This document shows, in pieces, positions 1 to 8,646 of a stretch of DNA of 41,298 bases; the first letter of the stretch is position 1, and the number at the start of each line of letters is the position of its first letter. Below the pieces are notes generated by a model that saw only the letters and a program-made list of their open reading frames with translations, had not been told where the DNA came from and searched no databases. A program made the position numbers and the translations under genes. Source of the DNA: Nitrospirota bacterium (GTDB taxonomy: Bacteria; Nitrospirota; UBA9217); the NCBI GenBank assembly GCA_029858565.1, contig JAOUEV010000030.1, forward strand, positions 1 through 41,298, read 5' to 3'.

Positions 1-1
1 A

Positions 2-391
2 TTCAAGAACCTGAAAGATGCATCAAAGGTTCTGGGCATCAGCCCTGAACTGTTGCGGGTGACGATCAACAAGGGCCATATACCCAAGGATAAAACGCTC
101 ATCATGATCGCCAGCAAGCTGGGTATAGATAAATCCGTCCTGATCCTTGCAGCGCATCAGGAAAAGGTCCCTTCGGAGGTAAAGGGGTTCTTTCTCTCAC
201 CCTCCACGACGAAGTACCGCCGGGGCAAAAGAAAATACCCGCTTTCCGAGGAACAGATCAACTACCTGGAAAAGATCCTGACCGTGGATGAGATCATGAT
301 GCTGAGGAAGTATCGTCAGGTGACCGAAGAAGGGAAGACCCAGATCAACGGGTATGTAGAGTTCATGTTCGCCAGCAAGAGGAACGTCTGA
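2..391 (+). CDS. Helix-turn-helix (XRE-like) protein, 5' end missing
   Basis: The reading frame is open from base 2, so the gene begins before the window; about 129 codons are seen. The first residues (FKNLKDASKVLGISPELLRV) and the following stretch up to LGIDKSVLILAAHQ look like a DNA-binding helix-turn-helix of the lambda-repressor/XRE kind, with the second half of the fold around 'KDKTLIMIASKLG'. The rest is basic and then helical (residues LSEEQINYLEKIL), with no recognised effector domain. It ends in TGA immediately before the TTG start of the next gene, in the same frame, so the two are probably cotranscribed. Role inferred: transcription regulator; target unknown. Confidence 0.6.
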   Translation, partial: FKNLKDASKVLGISPELLRVTINKGHIPKDKTLIMIASKLGIDKSVLILAAHQEKVPSEVKGFFLSPSTTKYRRGKRKYPLSEEQINYLEKILTVDEIMMLRKYRQVTEEGKTQINGYVEFMFASKRNV

Positions 392-1702
392 TTGCTTTCA
401 CCGTCTACCGTACTTCCAGGAAGTGTTTTCGCCCGCGCGGGAGTTGTTCCCGGTGATCGCCTGGTATCTATCAACGGGAACGAGATACGCGACGTTATCG
501 ATTATCAGTTCTTTGCTGCCGACGAACGGTTGAAGGTCGTTGTCGAGGACGCGCAGGGACACCGCAGGTCTATCCGGTTGACCAGGCATCCCGATGACAT
601 GCTCGGTCTTGAGTTCACCCCGTTCCCTGTCCGCAGATGCAGGAACAACTGTATATTTTGCTTTGTCGATCAAATGCCTGCGGGATGTCGCAAGAGCCTC
701 TATGTGAAGGATGACGACTACCGGGCATCCTTTCTGTTCGGGAACTATATTACCCTCAGCAACCTGAACGAAGCTGACTGGGAGCGTATTGTTGACCAGC
801 GGTTAAGCCCGCTCTATCTATCAGTCCATGCTACGGAGCCTGAACTCAGGAAATTCATGATCAGGAATCCAAAAGCTCCGGATATCCTGTCTCTTCTGAG
901 ACGGCTGGCTGATAATAATATCCGCATGCATACCCAGATCGTTCTCTGTCCGGGGATAAATGACGGGACCCATCTGCTGAGAACGATTGAGGACCTTGCA
1001 TCACTCTTTCCACTGGTGCAGTCCATTGCAGCTGTCCCGGTCGGACTAACCGCGCATCGAGAGGGTCGCTATCCTTTACGGACCTATCGACGTTCGGAAG
1101 CAGGCAGGGTGATCGATGCACTGGAGCGATACGGTGCCGGGCATAAGCGTCGCAATGGAACTCGGCTTGTTTATCCGTCTGATGAGTTCTATTTGCAGGC
1201 AGGGCGCGGAATTCCGTCACCTTCGTTCTATGAGGATTATCCGCAGATCGAGAACGGTGTGGGAATGGTCTCCTCGTTCCTGGTTGAGGCTGCAGCGGCC
1301 CGACTTCCCAAGAAGCTTCCCAAATCTGCGATAACCGCTGTCACAGGGGTGTCCTTCAGCAGCGTTCTGAAAGAGTCCCTTGGGAAGCTCACAGGCCGAT
1401 CACAACTATCAGTGCGATTGGTTACTGCGAAAAATCATTTTTTCGGTCCATCAGTAACAGTTGCTGGTCTGTTGACAGGCGGGGACATCCTCCGGGCCAT
1501 CAAGGGCAAGCGGCTTGGTTCTGCGCTGCTTATTCCGGCGGCCTGCATCAAGGACGACCGGGCCGTTTTTCTTGATGATATGGGGATCGACGAACTTGAG
1601 CACGCAGCCGGCGTTCCCGTGCGTCCGGTGGACGGTTTGACGGACATTGTCAGGGTGGTGAATGAGCTGTTCCCGCCAGAGAGCCAAAAGGAGACGGCAT
1701 GA
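392..1702 (+). CDS. DUF512-family protein: PDZ domain plus radical-SAM-like FeS domain
   Basis: 436 residues. The N-terminus (about 5-70) is a PDZ-like domain (VLPGSVFARAGVVPGDRLVS). Next comes a radical-SAM-type cluster motif C83-x3-C87-x2-C90 (CRNNCIFC), followed by the family hallmarks FVDQMP, LYVKDDDYR and SFLFGNYITL. The C-terminal half is the DUF512 region, with TGVSF, NHFFGPSVTVAGLLTG and a final FLDDM motif. This matches the widespread FeS/radical SAM DUF512 family, whose biochemical role is not established. The start is TTG directly after the upstream stop codon; an AGAGG about 12 bases upstream, inside the preceding gene, can serve as ribosome site. It overlaps aroE by ATGA, so coupling to aroE is likely. 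Confidence 0.88.
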   Translation: MLSPSTVLPGSVFARAGVVPGDRLVSINGNEIRDVIDYQFFAADERLKVVVEDAQGHRRSIRLTRHPDDMLGLEFTPFPVRRCRNNCIFCFVDQMPAGCRKSLYVKDDDYRASFLFGNYITLSNLNEADWERIVDQRLSPLYLSVHATEPELRKFMIRNPKAPDILSLLRRLADNNIRMHTQIVLCPGINDGTHLLRTIEDLASLFPLVQSIAAVPVGLTAHREGRYPLRTYRRSEAGRVIDALERYGAGHKRRNGTRLVYPSDEFYLQAGRGIPSPSFYEDYPQIENGVGMVSSFLVEAAAARLPKKLPKSAITAVTGVSFSSVLKESLGKLTGRSQLSVRLVTAKNHFFGPSVTVAGLLTGGDILRAIKGKRLGSALLIPAACIKDDRAVFLDDMGIDELEHAAGVPVRPVDGLTDIVRVVNELFPPESQKETA

Positions 1703-2559
1703 TATCAGGCAAGACCGCAATTTATGGCATATTCGGACATCCCGTGGAGCACACGTTCTCTCCAGGCATGCACAACAGCGCGTTCCGGAAATTAGGCCTG
1801 AACGCATGCTATGTCCCTTTTGCCGTAAGGCCGGAATCGCTCGGCGACGCTGCGCGGTCGATCATCCCCTTGGGACTTCGCGGCCTGAACATCACGGTTC
1901 CCCACAAACAGAATGTGATCCCTTATCTGGACGAACTGACAGAGGACGCAAAACTTATCGGTGCGGTCAACACCATAGAGGTCAAGGGAGGACGGCTTAT
2001 TGGACATAATACCGATGGACGCGGTTTCATAAGATCCCTTCGTTTGGAAACAGGGATCAGTCCAAAGGGGAAGAGCGTTCTCATCCTTGGAGCGGGAGGG
2101 GCATCGAGGGCGGTATCGTTCAGTCTCGCCCTGGCCGGAGCAAGGAATATCGCGCTCTATGATGTAGATCGAAAGAAGGCCAATGCCCTAGCGAAGGACA
2201 TACGGTCCCGCGCTGGAGCAGCTTGCTCCGCCGTAGACCGTGATTCGCTCAGCGAAGCTGCATATGGTGCTCATATCATTGTAAATGCGACCCCCCTGGG
2301 GCTGAAAAAAGGAGATCCGCTTCCACTGCCCCGGGAAGTGATTAATAAAACGCATCTGGTCTGTGATCTTGTTTATAATCCAGCAAGGACCGCTTTGCTG
2401 AAGACGGCCGCGACCCGCGGGGCTTCTACACTGCAGGGGATCGGTATGCTGTTATATCAGGGTGTTATTGCTTTTGAGATCTGGACAGGAATGAAAGCAC
2501 CTGTCGGGACCATGCACGCGGCACTCAAGCTGCAAATGGCTCATCGTAAAAATAACTGA
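1699..2559 (+). CDS. aroE: Shikimate dehydrogenase (NADP+)
   Basis: 286 residues, usual length for AroE, which reduces 3-dehydroshikimate to shikimate in aromatic amino-acid and chorismate synthesis in the cytosol. Seen: the substrate-binding N-terminal motif GHPVEHTFSPGMHN (the usual S-x-S becomes T-x-S), the catalytic-lysine motif NITVPHK, NTDGRGF, the Rossmann NADP loop GAGGASRA, NATPLG, and the C-terminal GIGMLLYQG. ATG overlaps the stop of the DUF512 gene (ATGA), so translation is probably coupled. It is followed by an 84-base gap that carries the pil promoter. Confidence 0.96.
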   Translation: MISGKTAIYGIFGHPVEHTFSPGMHNSAFRKLGLNACYVPFAVRPESLGDAARSIIPLGLRGLNITVPHKQNVIPYLDELTEDAKLIGAVNTIEVKGGRLIGHNTDGRGFIRSLRLETGISPKGKSVLILGAGGASRAVSFSLALAGARNIALYDVDRKKANALAKDIRSRAGAACSAVDRDSLSEAAYGAHIIVNATPLGLKKGDPLPLPREVINKTHLVCDLVYNPARTALLKTAATRGASTLQGIGMLLYQGVIAFEIWTGMKAPVGTMHAALKLQMAHRKNN

Positions 2560-2575
2560 AAAATCAGTGTGATGC

Positions 2576-2604
2576 TTGACAGCGTCTGTGTGTTTCAGTA
2601 TTAT
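2576..2604 (+). promoter_or_regulatory. Sigma70 promoter of the pilBTCSR operon
   Basis: TTGACA (2576-2581), a 17-base spacer and TATTAT (2599-2604): a perfect -35 and a five-of-six -10. Transcription should start near 2611, giving a leader of about 30 bases that ends in AAGGAG (2633-2638) ahead of the pilB ATG at 2644. I see no sigma54 -24/-12 element here, although the operon encodes a sigma54 activator. Confidence 0.8.
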
Positions 2605-2643
2605 TAATACATTCTTAGTCTTGATGTTCAGCAAGGAGTAGCT

Positions 2644-4500
2644 ATGGCAATGTCCGGCAGGCTGGGCGCCATGCTGGTGTCATCTGGTCTGATCACCGAT
2701 GAACAACTGAAGAAGGCGCTCGCAACGCAGAAGAACGAAGGAGGACGGCTCGGTTCGATCCTCGTGAAGCTTGGTTTTGTCCAGGAAGACAAGCTCATGA
2801 CGTTTTTGAGCAAACAGTATGGCGTACCCTATGTTGACCTGGGCAAATTCCAGATCAATCCCGCAGTGATCAAGCATATCCCCCCTGATGTGGCGCAAAA
2901 GTACCGGATCATGCCGATCAACCGCTCCGGTGCCACGATCACCATCGCCATGGTGGACCCGTCAAATATCTTTGCCATCGATGATATCAAGTTCATGACC
3001 GGGTATAACGTCGAAGCGGTCGTGGCCACGGAAGGGGCCATTGTTGAAGCAATAAAAAAATATTACGGTGGAACAAAGTCCCTGGTTCCTTCGAAGCCAG
3101 GCGCCGCCCCCGCTGCGACTGGTGGCGCGGCCGCTCCGGGGAAACCCGCCTTTGACACCAAGGACTACAGCCTCGACGGATTGAAAGATGATGAGAGTGA
3201 AGACCTTGTCGAGGAATCACAGGTAGTTGATGTGGAAGACTTTGACAATCTTGTATCAGGCGCTGTTGACGATCTCGAGGTTGTTGAGGAGCAGGAAGAC
3301 AAACTGAGCGCGGAAGTCGATGCACCGATCGTGAAGCTCGTGAACGGCATCTTGCTGCGGGCGGCAAAGATGGGCGTCAGCGATATCCATATCGAGCCTT
3401 ATGAAAAGAGCTTCCGCGTTCGCTATCGTCTCGATGGATCGCTGCACACGGTCATGGGGCTCCCGCTCAAGATCAAGAATGCTGTCATTTCCCGCGTGAA
3501 GATCATGTCATCATTGGACATCGCTGAGCGCCGGCTTCCCCAGGACGGACGCATAAAGCTTAAGATGGGTCCCAAAAAGGCCATGGACTTCCGCGTTTCC
3601 GTGCTGCCCTGCCTTTTTGGGGAAAAGGTCGTCATGCGGCTGCTTGACAAGTCCAACCTGCAGCTTGATATGACCAAGCTCGGTTTTCTCGTGGACCAGC
3701 TCAAGGATTTCAAAGATGCGCTGGACAGACCCTATGGAATGGTGTTGGTCACCGGGCCGACGGGAAGCGGAAAAACAACAACGCTTTATTCAGCCCTGTC
3801 GGATCTGAACAAGGAAGATACGAACATCATGACGGCCGAGGACCCGGTGGAGTTCAACCTCGCGGGTATCAACCAGGTGCAGATGAAGGACGATATCGGC
3901 CTGAACTTCGCCGCGGCACTCCGCTCGTTCCTCCGGCAGGACCCTGACGTGATCATGGTCGGTGAGATCCGCGATTATGAGACTGCCGAGATCGGCGTGA
4001 AAGCGGCGCTGACCGGCCACCTGGTGCTCTCCACGCTGCATACAAATGACGCACCGGGAACGATCAACCGGCTTTTAAACATGGGTGTTGAACCGTTCCT
4101 TGTTTCGTCAGCGGTCGTGTTGATCATGGCACAGCGGCTCGTGCGCAGGGTTTGCCAGAACTGCAAGCAGCCGGACATTGTTACGCCGCAAGTACTTGTC
4201 GACGCAGGTTTTTCTGCCGAAGAAGCGCCTTCGATCAAACCCATGAAGGGGAAAGGGTGCGATGTCTGCAACAGCACCGGATACAAGGGCCGTGTCGCAC
4301 TCTATGAAGTGATGCCGATAAAAGATGAGATCAAGGAACTCGTCCTGCAGGGAGCCTCGGTCCTGGAAATAAAGAAGAAAGCCGTTGAACTCGGCATGAA
4401 GACCCTCCGCATGAACGGACTGATCAAGATCAAAGAAGGCATGACCAGCTTGGACGAAGTTCTTGAAAATACATTTCCGGACAATATTCAGACGTCATAA
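2644..4500 (+). CDS. pilB: Type IV pilus assembly ATPase PilB
   Basis: 618 residues. PilB is the cytoplasmic hexameric motor that powers pilus extension. The N-terminal 150 residues form an MshEN (T2SSE_N) domain. An Ala/Pro-rich linker and an acidic stretch follow, and the ATPase starts near residue 215. Seen: Walker A GPTGSGKTT (371-379), the Asp-box region, Walker B DPDVIMVGEIRD (433-444), a His-box (TGHLVLSTLHTND), and the four zinc cysteines typical of GspE/PilB (C504, C507, C539, C542). The start ATG has an ideal AAGGAG site. It is the first gene of pilBTCSR, the gene order known from Geobacter-type genomes. Confidence 0.97.
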   Translation: MAMSGRLGAMLVSSGLITDEQLKKALATQKNEGGRLGSILVKLGFVQEDKLMTFLSKQYGVPYVDLGKFQINPAVIKHIPPDVAQKYRIMPINRSGATITIAMVDPSNIFAIDDIKFMTGYNVEAVVATEGAIVEAIKKYYGGTKSLVPSKPGAAPAATGGAAAPGKPAFDTKDYSLDGLKDDESEDLVEESQVVDVEDFDNLVSGAVDDLEVVEEQEDKLSAEVDAPIVKLVNGILLRAAKMGVSDIHIEPYEKSFRVRYRLDGSLHTVMGLPLKIKNAVISRVKIMSSLDIAERRLPQDGRIKLKMGPKKAMDFRVSVLPCLFGEKVVMRLLDKSNLQLDMTKLGFLVDQLKDFKDALDRPYGMVLVTGPTGSGKTTTLYSALSDLNKEDTNIMTAEDPVEFNLAGINQVQMKDDIGLNFAAALRSFLRQDPDVIMVGEIRDYETAEIGVKAALTGHLVLSTLHTNDAPGTINRLLNMGVEPFLVSSAVVLIMAQRLVRRVCQNCKQPDIVTPQVLVDAGFSAEEAPSIKPMKGKGCDVCNSTGYKGRVALYEVMPIKDEIKELVLQGASVLEIKKKAVELGMKTLRMNGLIKIKEGMTSLDEVLENTFPDNIQTS

Positions 4501-4543
4501 TAAAAATCGACAGAGATGTAAATGTGTCGAATGAGGTGAGTGC

Positions 4544-5647
4544 ATGGCGAATCTACATGATCTGCTGAAATATATGATCGAAAAAGGCGCATCTGACCTG
4601 CATGTGACCACGGGATTGCCGCCTTCCATCCGGGTCGACGGGAAGATCAAGCCGATTCCCGGCCTTGAATCGCTGACCGCAACGCAGACCAAGGATCTGT
4701 GCTACAGCATTCTTACGGACGCACAGAAGCACAAGTTCGAGGAGAACAATGAACTGGACCTGTCGTTCGGCGTCAAGAACCTGTCGCGCTTCCGCGCGAA
4801 CATATTCGTCCAGCGTGGTGCTGTCGCTGCCGCGATCCGTACGATCCCCTTCAAGATCAAGACCTTTGCCGAGCTGGGTTTGCCCGACGTTGTTTCCGAT
4901 CTTTGCAAAAAGCCGCGCGGTTTGATCCTGGTTACCGGGCCCACGGGAAGCGGTAAATCGACAACACTTGCCTCGATGATCGATAAGATCAACAGCGAAC
5001 GCCAGGAGCATCTCATCACGATCGAGGACCCGATCGAATACCTCCATCCACATAAAAAATGCCTGGTGAACCAGCGTGAGGTGAATGCTGATACAAAGTC
5101 TTTCAAGGACGCCCTGAAATACATCCTTCGCCAGGACCCTGACGTTGTGCTCATCGGAGAAATGCGCGACCTGGAAACCATCGAGGCGGCCCTGACCATT
5201 GCGGAAACCGGTCACCTGACCTTCGCGACCCTGCATACCAACTCGGCAGCGCAAACCATGAACCGTATCATTGACGTGTTCCCGCCTCATCAACAATCCC
5301 AGGTGCGCGCACAGTTGTCCTTTGTCCTGGAGGGCGTTGTTTCGCAGCAGCTTATCCCGAAGGTCGGGGGCGGTCGCGTACTGGGCATGGAAGTCATGAT
5401 CCCCAATTCCGCGATCCGCAATCTGATCCGGGAAGATAAGATCCACCAGATATATTCCATCATGCAGACCGGACAGACAAAGTTCGGCATGCAAACGCTT
5501 AACCAATCGCTCTATGAACTCTATGTGAAAAAACAGATAACCTATGAAGACTGCGTCGGCAGATCCTCGGTTGTGGAAGAGCTGATCCAGATGCTGGGAC
5601 GTTCCGGTCTTGCGGCGACACAAAATGTTCCGAAAGAATATCGTTAA
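4544..5647 (+). CDS. pilT: Type IV pilus retraction ATPase PilT
   Basis: 367 residues, standard PilT length. PilT is a cytoplasmic hexameric ATPase that depolymerises pili. Seen: an N-terminal PAS-like part (DLHVTTGLPPSIRVDGK), Walker A GPTGSGKST (132-140), Walker B DPDVVLIGEMRD (198-209), the His-box ETGHLTFATLHTNSA, and the PilT-specific AIRNLIRE motif (VMIPNSAIRNLIREDK), which separates it from PilB. No zinc cysteines, as expected. It lies 43 bases after pilB; GAGGTGAGTGC before the ATG gives a ribosome site. Confidence 0.97.
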   Translation: MANLHDLLKYMIEKGASDLHVTTGLPPSIRVDGKIKPIPGLESLTATQTKDLCYSILTDAQKHKFEENNELDLSFGVKNLSRFRANIFVQRGAVAAAIRTIPFKIKTFAELGLPDVVSDLCKKPRGLILVTGPTGSGKSTTLASMIDKINSERQEHLITIEDPIEYLHPHKKCLVNQREVNADTKSFKDALKYILRQDPDVVLIGEMRDLETIEAALTIAETGHLTFATLHTNSAAQTMNRIIDVFPPHQQSQVRAQLSFVLEGVVSQQLIPKVGGGRVLGMEVMIPNSAIRNLIREDKIHQIYSIMQTGQTKFGMQTLNQSLYELYVKKQITYEDCVGRSSVVEELIQMLGRSGLAATQNVPKEYR

Positions 5648-5728
5648 GAACGGGAAAAATGAATTGCATCGAGTGCTGTCGGTGACAGGTAGATAGAGCT
5701 GATTCATCGATAAAGGGTGAGGTGACCA

Positions 5729-6943
5729 ATGGCGGCTACGGTATTCGTCTGGGAAGGGAAAACCCGGCAGGGAGCAATGCAGAAAGGCGAGATCTCCGCG
5801 AGCAACAAGGAAGAGGTCATGGTGCTTCTGCGAAAGCAGAACATTACCCCTGTCAACGTGACAGCCAAACCCAAGGAGCTTACGCTCAAGTTCGGCGCTC
5901 AAAAGATCACCGATAAGGATATCGTTATTTTTACGAGGCAGTTGGCTACCATGATCGACGCGGGATTGCCGCTTGTGCAGTGTCTCGAGATCCTCGGCAG
6001 CCAGACAGAGAATAAGACCCTTGCGCAAACCATCAACCAGGTTCGTTCGGATGTGGAGAGCGGCGCGACATTTGCCGATGCCTTGAAGAAGCATCCCAAG
6101 GCATTTGACAATCTCTATGTGAACATGGTCGCGGCTGGAGAGGCCGGCGGTATCCTTGACACGATCCTGGGTCGGCTTGCTGCATATATGGAAAAATTCG
6201 CACGGATCAAAAAACAGATCAAATCTGCCATGGTCTATCCCGCGGTAATTTTGTTCGTTGCTATTGCTGTGGTCAGCCTTTTGTTGGTCGTTGTTGTCCC
6301 GATGCTCGGGAATATGTTCAAAGAAGCGGGGCAGGCGCTCCCGCTGCCGACCAGGATCGTCCTTGCTTTCAGCGATTTTCTCAAGGGCTGGGGCGGCTTG
6401 TCTGTGATCGTTGGTTTTGTCGGCTTTATCGTAGGAATTAAACAATCGAGAAAGACAGAAGCAGGCCTTAAAATGACCGATAGAATTGCATTGAAGATAC
6501 CGGTGGTGGGCATGCTCATTACCAAGGTGTCTGTTGCAAAGTTCACACGCACGCTGGGGACGCTCATGACCAGCGGCGTCCCTATCTTGGAGGGTCTTAT
6601 TATTGTTGCCAGAACAGCGGGAAACAAGATCGTTGAAGAGGCGATCATGATGACCCGTCAGAGCGTAAGCGAAGGTAAAACGCTTGCCGAGCCTTTGACC
6701 AAGTCAAAGGTCTTTCCGGCCATGGTCAACCAGATGATCGCGGTTGGTGAGGCGACAGGCGCGCTGGACAATATGCTGAACAAGATCGCCGATTTCTATG
6801 ATGAGGAGGTGGATGCGGCCGTAGGTACGCTCACCTCCATGCTCGAGCCGATGCTGATGGTGTTTCTTGGCACGACCGTCGGTTTCGTGATCGTTGCCAT
6901 GTATATGCCGATCTTCCAGATGGGGGCAATGGCGGGCAAGTAG
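5729..6943 (+). CDS. pilC: Type IV pilus inner-membrane platform protein PilC
   Basis: 404 residues, normal for PilC/GspF. It is the polytopic inner-membrane platform that couples PilB and PilT to pilin movement. Two T2SF domains are visible (about residues 70-195 and 270-395), each starting with an IFTRQLATMIDAGLPL-type helix (second copy FTRTLGTLMTSGVPI), and each followed by membrane segments (about 170-195, 220-240, 370-395). The N-terminal 60 residues (VFVWEGKTRQG) are the usual soluble cap. GGTGA precedes the ATG. An 81-base gap separates it from pilT, with no terminator seen. Confidence 0.96.
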   Translation: MAATVFVWEGKTRQGAMQKGEISASNKEEVMVLLRKQNITPVNVTAKPKELTLKFGAQKITDKDIVIFTRQLATMIDAGLPLVQCLEILGSQTENKTLAQTINQVRSDVESGATFADALKKHPKAFDNLYVNMVAAGEAGGILDTILGRLAAYMEKFARIKKQIKSAMVYPAVILFVAIAVVSLLLVVVVPMLGNMFKEAGQALPLPTRIVLAFSDFLKGWGGLSVIVGFVGFIVGIKQSRKTEAGLKMTDRIALKIPVVGMLITKVSVAKFTRTLGTLMTSGVPILEGLIIVARTAGNKIVEEAIMMTRQSVSEGKTLAEPLTKSKVFPAMVNQMIAVGEATGALDNMLNKIADFYDEEVDAAVGTLTSMLEPMLMVFLGTTVGFVIVAMYMPIFQMGAMAGK

Positions 6944-6948
6944 ATCAC

Positions 6949-8646
6949 GTGGAATCCATGCATGCAAGAGAGGAACTGCCGAGCAGGATAAAATGGCTGA
7001 TGGCGAGCAGGGTCGTACTTGTGATGTTCCTGCTCGGCAGCCTGTTCTTCTTCCAGTATCAGTATCAGATCTATCATGTGCGGATTCAGCACCTTGTCTA
7101 TTTTGGCATAGCAGTATGTGTGCTGGCGGCGATCTATTCCTATCTTTTTTTAAAGACCTCTCTTCGTCCCTCTATCCAGGCATATATACAGATTGCCGGG
7201 GATATTGCTCTGATCACCTGGTTGGTGTCATTGACCGGCGGCATTGACAGTACTTTCTCGATCCTCTATCACATAACGATCATATCAGCAAGTATCCTGC
7301 TTGCCCGTCGCGGTGGTTATTTTGGCGCGTCCCTTGCGAGCATTTCCTATGGAGGGCTCCTTGATGTCCAGTATTACAATGCGCTGGGTTTTCTCAGGAG
7401 CCAGGCGTTCACCGCAGGGCAGGTCCTTTTTCTCCTGTTCGTCAATATCATCTCATTCTATGTTGTTGCGTTCCTGAGCGGATATCTTTCCGAGCGTCTC
7501 AGGAGAACGAGACAGGAGCTGCAGGAGAAGAGCAGTGATTTTGATGATCTTCGCGTTCTCCAGGACCATATCCTTCGCAGCGTCGGAAGCGGGATCACGA
7601 CCATGGATATGTCGGGAAAAATCACGTCATGGAACAACGCTGCAGAAAACATTACCGGCTACGGCCTCGATGAGATCCGGGACCTTTGGACGCAGGTGTT
7701 CGGGGAAAGCATCAAAGGACTTTTTGGGAGAACCGAAGATCTCCGGGCAGGTCCGGTTCGTTTCGAAGGAAAGATCCCGAAGAAGAACGGTGTTGAGGCG
7801 GTCCTGGGCTTTACTGCATCGCTCCTTAAAGATGAATCAGATGATGTCCGGGGTATTATCCTGACCTTTCAGGATATAACCCGACTTGTGCAAATGGAAG
7901 AGAAGATCAGAAGGCAGGAGCGCCTGGCGACCGTTGGAAGCCTTGCGGCGGGAATCGCCCATGAGATCCGGAATCCCTTGGCGTCCCTGAGCGGGTCCAT
8001 TCAGATGCTCCGTGAAGAGCTGGTTCTGAGCAATGAGAACCGCAACCTCATGGATATTGTTCTTCGCGAGACAGATCGTCTCAATACGATCATAACGGAA
8101 TTTCTGGACTATGCGAGACCGAAGACGAGCTCGATGACGACGATCCCGATCGCAACGCTTATGCAGGATACCGTCGTGCTCTTCCGAAACAGCAGGAATT
8201 TCAGTGACTCGATCACGATCCAATGTGATATTGATGAGTCGGTGAGCATCCACGGCGACCCTTCTCGCATACGACAGGTGCTTTGGAATCTGCTCATCAA
8301 TGCGTCGCAGGCGATCGAGCCGCCGGGGACGATCACTCTCACAGCTGCTTGCGCCAGGCAAAATGAGTCGGATGCCGTTGTTATAACTGTCGCTGATACA
8401 GGCACAGGCATCGATCGAGAAAGCCTTCCCATGATCTTTGATCCTTTTTTCACTACGAAGAGCGATGGCACCGGTCTTGGACTAGCCATTGCTTATCGGA
8501 TCATTGAAGATCATCAGGGAACTATTGACGTGAAAAGCGTCGTGGGGAAGGGGACCATATTCACAATGACGCTGCCGATCGAAGAGGCCTCCGACATGTT
8601 CAAGGTCCGTTTGCAGAAGGCTAACCCTGGGGATGAGAAAGAATGA
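6949..8646 (+). CDS. pilS: Membrane sensor histidine kinase PilS
   Basis: 565 residues. About six membrane helices occupy residues 20-185, followed by a short coiled coil (SERLRRTRQELQEK), a PAS domain (about 200-315), HisKA with phospho-acceptor H338 in AAGIAHEIRNPLASL, and a HATPase_c domain (NLLINASQA, DTGTGI, GTGLGLAIAYRI). This is the layout of PilS, which phosphorylates PilR to drive sigma54-dependent pilin expression. Start GTG is 5 bases after pilC; an ATG three codons later is an alternative. Its stop overlaps the pilR ATG (ATGA). The kinase might instead serve another sigma54 regulon, but its place after pilC favours PilS. Confidence 0.92.
   Translation: MESMHAREELPSRIKWLMASRVVLVMFLLGSLFFFQYQYQIYHVRIQHLVYFGIAVCVLAAIYSYLFLKTSLRPSIQAYIQIAGDIALITWLVSLTGGIDSTFSILYHITIISASILLARRGGYFGASLASISYGGLLDVQYYNALGFLRSQAFTAGQVLFLLFVNIISFYVVAFLSGYLSERLRRTRQELQEKSSDFDDLRVLQDHILRSVGSGITTMDMSGKITSWNNAAENITGYGLDEIRDLWTQVFGESIKGLFGRTEDLRAGPVRFEGKIPKKNGVEAVLGFTASLLKDESDDVRGIILTFQDITRLVQMEEKIRRQERLATVGSLAAGIAHEIRNPLASLSGSIQMLREELVLSNENRNLMDIVLRETDRLNTIITEFLDYARPKTSSMTTIPIATLMQDTVVLFRNSRNFSDSITIQCDIDESVSIHGDPSRIRQVLWNLLINASQAIEPPGTITLTAACARQNESDAVVITVADTGTGIDRESLPMIFDPFFTTKSDGTGLGLAIAYRIIEDHQGTIDVKSVVGKGTIFTMTLPIEEASDMFKVRLQKANPGDEKE

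Noticed and set aside
389-394. In-frame TGA between the helix-turn-helix gene and the DUF512 gene as a possible selenocysteine codon
   Set aside because: A tRNA-Sec exists in the window, but the DUF512 protein has its normal N-terminus right after the TGA, and the two domains are not known as a fusion; two adjacent genes explain it better.
4553-6445. Very long open frame on the minus strand opposite pilT and pilC
   Set aside because: It lies entirely antisense to two well-recognised pilus genes, has a His/Arg-rich composition, and has no recognisable domain; it arises from codon bias.
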